This document shows positions 59,961-64,000 of a stretch of DNA of 64,000 nt, piece by piece. The position numbers and the translations under genes are program-made. The DNA comes from Owenweeksia sp965214115 (GTDB taxonomy: Bacteria > Bacteroidota > Bacteroidia > Flavobacteriales > Schleiferiaceae). The stretch's first letter is position 1, and each line of letters begins with the position of its first letter. The stretch lies in NCBI GenBank assembly GCA_965214115.1, contig CBDCAU010000003.1:248001-312000 (forward strand), in the 5' to 3' direction. A model generated the notes under the pieces. That model had not been told where the DNA came from and made no database searches. It saw only the letters and a list, made by a program, of their open reading frames with translations.

Positions 59961-60274
59961 GACCTGAGTTCGAATCTTATAATAATTTAGACAAACAAGC
60001 TAAGTCATTAGAAATCAATTTTTTGGCATAATGCCGAGATGCCGTAGGCATCACATATTTGTAGCATCACATTTAGGCCACACTATGACCCCTTCGGGGT
60101 CATACGTTTGCTCGGTGCGACCCCGCTGGGGTCGTTTTTCAGATTCTTGAAATGATACTACAAATATGGAAACCTGCCTACCGCAGGCAGGTCTGCCTGC
60201 GGTAAGGCAGGCCCTATGGGTTTCAGCATCTTTCACAAAATCTAAATTTTCAAAATATAAATCGAACTCAGGTC
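59961..60274. mobile_element. 314-bp MITE-like element with 13-bp inverted ends and AAT target duplication
   Basis: The element starts GACCTGAGTTCGA and ends TCGAACTCAGGTC, a perfect 13-bp terminal inverted repeat. AAT flanks it on both sides (59958-59960 and 60275-60277). Inside are hairpins GATGCCGTAGGCATC, ATGACCCCTTCGGGGTCAT and CGACCCCGCTGGGGTCG, and a doubled palindrome around 60173-60211. It has no coding sequence, so it would need a transposase in trans. Removing it and one AAT rebuilds the octamer array. Confidence 0.75.
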
Positions 60275-60325
60275 AATGGGACAATTTCTTAGAGGGTGAT
60301 GTGCGTTTGACTCAATCGTGAATTT

Positions 60326-60395
60326 CCACAGTCCACAGTCCACAGTCCACAGTCCATAGTCCATAATCGCAAATCTAAAATCTAAAATCGTAAAT
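60326..60395. repeat. Drifting heptamer array upstream of the 60521 gene
   Basis: Ten 7-bp units: CCACAGT four times, CCATAGT, CCATAAT, CGCAAAT, CTAAAAT twice and CGTAAAT. The composition shifts from one end to the other but the period holds. Confidence 0.75.
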
Positions 60396-60520
60396 CCTTA
60401 GCGTGCGGCAATTGACCCGCCACGCACGGCGGATGGCTGATAGCGGCTGCGCAATCGAAAGCGGTTTGGTGGCGTTGGGAAAAGTCCTACTTTCACGGTT
60501 CTTTTTGATTTAAAAATTCC

Positions 60521-63500
60521 TTGCGGAAATTCCTCCACATATTTTCGGCGCTGATTCTCTTTCCCGCTTTGCTGGGCGCGCAGTCTCGTTCTTTTATGGA
60601 AAACCAAGGCCAGTGGGAGGGCGATTTCGATTTCAAATGGAAATTTTCCAACGGTTCAGTTTTCTTGGATGGGAATTCTTTCACCGTCCATTTGAAGGAC
60701 GCCGCCCCGCTGGCCGAGTGGCACGGCCATTTTCACCATCCCAATGAGAATGAAGAGGAAGACCATCCAAAAAGCAAAACGATACAGAACCACGCCTATC
60801 GGGTGGTTTTGGAAAACGCCAACCCCAATCCCGAAATCGAGACGTTTCAAAAACAGCCCGGCAAACATCATTTTATAAAAGGAAACCGGCCAGAAAACTG
60901 GCGCAGTAATATTTCCACTTTCGCGGAAATCATCTACAAAGAAGTATGGCAGGGCATAGACTTGCGCTATTATTTTTCGCCAGAAGGCAATTTCAAATAC
61001 GATTTCATCCTGCATCCCAAAGCCAATCCCAAAAACATAAAACTCGTCTACGAAAAAACGGACGGACTGCAACTGGAAAACGGCGCGCTGATCATAAAAA
61101 CTTCCGTGGAAAACGGTGTGGAAGCCGCACCGCTGGCCTATCAAGATTTTTCCGACGGCAGTCGCAAAGCCGTGCCCTGTGATTTTGGTTTGAACGAAAA
61201 CGAAATTTCCTTCCAACTGGAAAATTACGACCGCCGCAAAACTTTGGTGATCGATCCCGAATTGGTGTTCAGCAGTTTTACCGGTTCGGGGCGCGACAAC
61301 TGGGGGTTTACGGCCACCCCGGGCGCGGACGGCAGCGTTTACGGCGGGGGCATCGTTTTTTCGGCCGGCGGCAACTATCCGGTGTTGGGGGCTTTTCAAG
61401 ATACCTTTCAGGGCGGCGATGTGGACGTGGCCATCAGCAAGTTTTCGCCCGATGGCAGCACTCTCATTTATAGTACTTATTTGGGCGGCGACTCCAGCGA
61501 AGTGCCCGCCAGCTTAATCGAAACCATCGATAAGGGTTTGGTCATTTTGGGAACGACGGGCTCGCGAAATTTCCCCGTTACGGCCAACGCATTTGACACC
61601 ACTTTTGGCGGAGGCACTTCGCGCCGGCCATTTTCTACCATCAATTATGCGTACGGTTCCGATATTTACATCACCCATTTGGATTCCACGGGAGGGGCGC
61701 TGGCAGGTTCTACTTTTTTGGGCGGTTCTGCCAATGATGGTTTCAATGAATTGCTGTTCAATTACGGCGATTTGATTCGCGGCGAGGTCATCGCGGATTC
61801 TGTGGGACAGATTTTCATCGCCAGTTCCACCGCCAGCCGCGATATGCCCGTGACGGACAGCGCTTTCATTCCCGCTATGTCCGATTCGGTCAATGGTTTT
61901 GCGGCCTGTTTGTCCAACGATTTGTCAAATATGAATTGGGGCACTTATTTGGGAGGTTCGGGGGACGACAATGCCCTGAGCCTCAAGCTGTCGCCCGTCA
62001 ATCAACATTTGTACGTTACCGGAACTACCAGCAGCGATTCGCTGGGATTTGATTCCACCGCCTACGCCCCTTCCAACGCGGGCGGCGCGGACGGCTACCT
62101 TATGGAATTGGATGCCAACACGGGCCAAAGGTTGGGCGGCACTTTTAACGGCACGTCCGCGCGCGACGCCAATTTTTTTGTGGAAGTGGATAATTTTGGC
62201 GATGTCTATATTTTCGGGCAGACCCGTGGCGCTTATCCCACCACTTCCGGAAAAGGTCTTTATGAAAACCCCGGCAGTTCCCAGTTTTTGCAGCAGTTCA
62301 AGCCCGATTTGCAAAGCGAGGTGCGCGCCACTGTGTTTGGCGACGGGCAACATTCCAAAAACAACATCGCGCCCACCGCCCTGATGGTGGACGATTGCGG
62401 AAACCTGTACCTGTCGGGGTGGGGCGGCGGCTCCAGCCAGTTGAGCAGCGCTTTTAATCAAGGCACCACCGATGGCCTGCCCGTCACCGACAACGCTTTT
62501 CAATCCACCACCGACGGCGAGGATTTCTATTTTTTCGTGTTGGATGCCAGTTGGAAAAAACTCAATTACGCCTCCTATTTCGGGCGCGACAACGACACCG
62601 TTCCCGGCGAGCACGTGGACGGCGGCACCAGCCGATTCGCCAAGGACGGTACCATTTACCAAGCCGTGTGCGCGGGTTGCGGCGGCAGCGATAATTTTCC
62701 CACCACGGCCGGCGCTTATTCCCAGCAAAACGGCGGGCCCAATTGCAACTTGGCGGTGGTCAAGTTCAACTTTGAGGCGTTCGACGTGGTGGCCCGATTC
62801 GAGCCGGACAAAGACAGCACCTGCGTTCCCTACACGGCGGTGCTTACCGATAAAAGTTTCAACGCGGATATTTACGTTTGGGAGTTTCCCGATGGCAGCC
62901 AAGACACCACCACGGTGAGCCAAGTAACTGTGACCCAGCCCGGCACGCAATCCTACCGCATCACTGGGATTGACACCACTTGCGGTTTTCGGGACACCAC
63001 CACCTTTTCCCTGTTCGGTTTTAGAGATACCGTGGTGGCGCGTTTCGCTTTGGATTTTGATAGTTGTTCCAATGATTTCGAGGTGACCTTTCAGAATTTT
63101 GGTCAACCTTTCTATACATATTCGTGGGATTTTGGCGATGGCCAAACCTCCACGCTGATGAACCCGACGCACCTTTATTCCGAGGCGGATTCTTATGAAA
63201 TAACGCTGGTGGCCGAAAACCCTTTTTGTGAAAGAAAAGATTCGCTCATTCAAAAAGTAAGTTTTGTGGAACGCATTTCCGATGCTGATTTTACAGTGGA
63301 ATACGACCCTTGCCGACCGGATGAAGGCGCAACATTTGAAGCAAAAGGTACTGGTTTTCAGTTGTATGAATGGGATGTTGGGAGCGCTGGCACGGCGCGG
63401 GGCCGCCAGGTTACCCACCCCTTTTCGGAAGCGGGGATTTTCCCCGTGCGGCTCACCTTGACCGACACGCTTTGCTCGCGCTTTTTGCAGAAAGACACCG

Positions 63501-63814
63501 TGGTGGAATTTCACGCCTTGAACCAAGATTTTGAGATGCCCAATATTTTCACCCCCAACGGCGACGGGGTGAACGATTTTTTCGGTGCGCCGCTGGATTT
63601 TCCCAACGAGTTTTTGAAACGCTTCTCCCTGAAAGTGTACAACCGCTGGGGCGCGGAAGTCTTTGCCAGCGCCGACCCCAAGCTAAAATGGGACGGCCAA
63701 ATCGAATCCAACTTGGCCAGCGAAGCCGTCTATTTTTACCTCCTCGATTTTGAAGATGCCTGTGGTTTTTCCCAAGATTTGAGGGGCTTCGTACATTTAG
63801 TGCGCGGCAAGTAG
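60521..63814 (+). CDS. Giant secreted protein with PKD and gliding-type (type B) T9SS tail
   Basis: This 1097-residue protein starts at a TTG that yields a signal peptide (FLHIFSALILFPALLGAQ). The N-terminal ~230 residues open MENQGQWEGDF. SBBP-type beta-propeller repeats follow (YSTYLGGDSSE, GSTFLGGSANDG, WGTYLGGSGDDNAL, ASYFGRDNDTV). PKD-like domains come next (YSWDFGDGQTSTLMNPTHLY, ~867). The C-terminal ~95 residues are the gliding-motility-associated (CHU_C) domain: IFTPNGDGVNDFFGAPLD (~1007) and KVYNRWGAEVF. It is probably exported by the T9SS and held at the surface. Confidence 0.88.
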   Translation: MRKFLHIFSALILFPALLGAQSRSFMENQGQWEGDFDFKWKFSNGSVFLDGNSFTVHLKDAAPLAEWHGHFHHPNENEEEDHPKSKTIQNHAYRVVLENANPNPEIETFQKQPGKHHFIKGNRPENWRSNISTFAEIIYKEVWQGIDLRYYFSPEGNFKYDFILHPKANPKNIKLVYEKTDGLQLENGALIIKTSVENGVEAAPLAYQDFSDGSRKAVPCDFGLNENEISFQLENYDRRKTLVIDPELVFSSFTGSGRDNWGFTATPGADGSVYGGGIVFSAGGNYPVLGAFQDTFQGGDVDVAISKFSPDGSTLIYSTYLGGDSSEVPASLIETIDKGLVILGTTGSRNFPVTANAFDTTFGGGTSRRPFSTINYAYGSDIYITHLDSTGGALAGSTFLGGSANDGFNELLFNYGDLIRGEVIADSVGQIFIASSTASRDMPVTDSAFIPAMSDSVNGFAACLSNDLSNMNWGTYLGGSGDDNALSLKLSPVNQHLYVTGTTSSDSLGFDSTAYAPSNAGGADGYLMELDANTGQRLGGTFNGTSARDANFFVEVDNFGDVYIFGQTRGAYPTTSGKGLYENPGSSQFLQQFKPDLQSEVRATVFGDGQHSKNNIAPTALMVDDCGNLYLSGWGGGSSQLSSAFNQGTTDGLPVTDNAFQSTTDGEDFYFFVLDASWKKLNYASYFGRDNDTVPGEHVDGGTSRFAKDGTIYQAVCAGCGGSDNFPTTAGAYSQQNGGPNCNLAVVKFNFEAFDVVARFEPDKDSTCVPYTAVLTDKSFNADIYVWEFPDGSQDTTTVSQVTVTQPGTQSYRITGIDTTCGFRDTTTFSLFGFRDTVVARFALDFDSCSNDFEVTFQNFGQPFYTYSWDFGDGQTSTLMNPTHLYSEADSYEITLVAENPFCERKDSLIQKVSFVERISDADFTVEYDPCRPDEGATFEAKGTGFQLYEWDVGSAGTARGRQVTHPFSEAGIFPVRLTLTDTLCSRFLQKDTVVEFHALNQDFEMPNIFTPNGDGVNDFFGAPLDFPNEFLKRFSLKVYNRWGAEVFASADPKLKWDGQIESNLASEAVYFYLLDFEDACGFSQDLRGFVHLVRGK

Positions 63815-63856
63815 TGCGGTAGTGATTGTTTTTCAAATTTAAATCTTTTAGTTTCA

Positions 63857-63968
63857 CATCACACATCACACATCACACATCACACATCACACATCACACA
63901 TCACACATCACACATCACACATCACACATCACACATCACCCATCACCCATCACCCATCACCCATCACC
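63857..63968. repeat. Heptamer tandem array (CATCACA)11-(CATCACC)5
   Basis: Eleven copies of CATCACA (63857-63933) run without a break into five of CATCACC (63934-63968). The array lies 42 bp after the stop of the gliding-type gene. There are no spacers, so it is a simple tandem repeat. It ends 32 bp before the window edge. Confidence 0.95.
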
Positions 63969-64000
63969 TCTCCCCACACTACTTTTACCCCCTATGAAAC

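Noticed and set aside
61925..63526. 533-codon minus-strand open frame
   Set aside because: It is antisense to the gliding-type T9SS gene, low in complexity, and has no recognisable motif or start context.
63857..63968. CRISPR-like direct repeats
   Set aside because: The unit is only 7 bp and there are no spacers and no cas genes; it is a simple tandem array.

Overview
The window looks like the chromosome of a Bacteroidota bacterium of the gliding, type IX secretion (T9SS) kind. The evidence is the fused lpxC/fabZ gene, the PorX regulator, several proteins with T9SS C-terminal sorting domains (type A and the gliding-associated type B), the kynurenine genes typical of aerobic Bacteroidota, and promoters of the TAnnTTTG class (best case TTG-N19-TAATTTTG before gcvP). 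Several genes appear to start with TTG or GTG. No tRNA, rRNA or CRISPR array was seen.

Layout. 1-2.9 kb: end of an unknown gene, a DUF2335 membrane protein, a GT39-like glycosyltransferase and a small ABC ATPase. 2.9-7.4 kb (minus strand): lipid A block HD-hydrolase, lpxD, lpxC/fabZ, lpxA. 7.4-9 kb: porX, divergent from that block. 9-11.9 kb: accessory stretch with a SULT-like sulfotransferase and five paralogous tiny cysteine-rich lipoproteins. 11.9-17.9 kb: tsaE, ald, a small DUF4258-like gene, proline dehydrogenase, aroB and aroA. 17.9-22.1 kb: accessory island at the 3' end of aroA, holding a Bro-N antirepressor-like gene and a DUF4297 nuclease plus zinc-hook ATPase pair that resembles a Lamassu defence system. 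A decayed second copy of the aroA 3' end lies inside the island.

22.3-31 kb: GNAT and methyltransferase genes, two tandem DUF4331 secreted proteins, and a TPR lipoprotein with a histidine-rich loop. 31-38.6 kb: outer-membrane proteins, a propeller histidine kinase with its LytTR regulator, and a UbiA-like protein. 38.9-51 kb: gcvP, a T9SS cargo protein, the mlaF/mlaE transporter, a 38-residue lipoprotein overlapping a SprT-like protease, purK-purE, and kynureninase plus kynurenine monooxygenase. 51-64 kb: large secreted or outer-membrane proteins, an endonuclease III without Fe-S cysteines, a redox/two-component operon (AhpD-like, GAF-HisKA protein without ATPase domain, CheY-like), a Bcp peroxiredoxin and a gliding-type T9SS giant.

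The intergenic DNA is rich in structure. There are three 20-bp palindromes centred on ACGGCCGT, several 136-314 bp elements with terminal inverted repeats, and short tandem arrays with a strict 7- or 8-bp period placed next to stop codons. One 314-bp element sits inside an octamer array with a 3-bp target duplication, and its removal restores the array in phase. The strongest candidates for undescribed biology are the lipoprotein family with its duplicated two-gene cassette, the island at aroA, and the elements and arrays.
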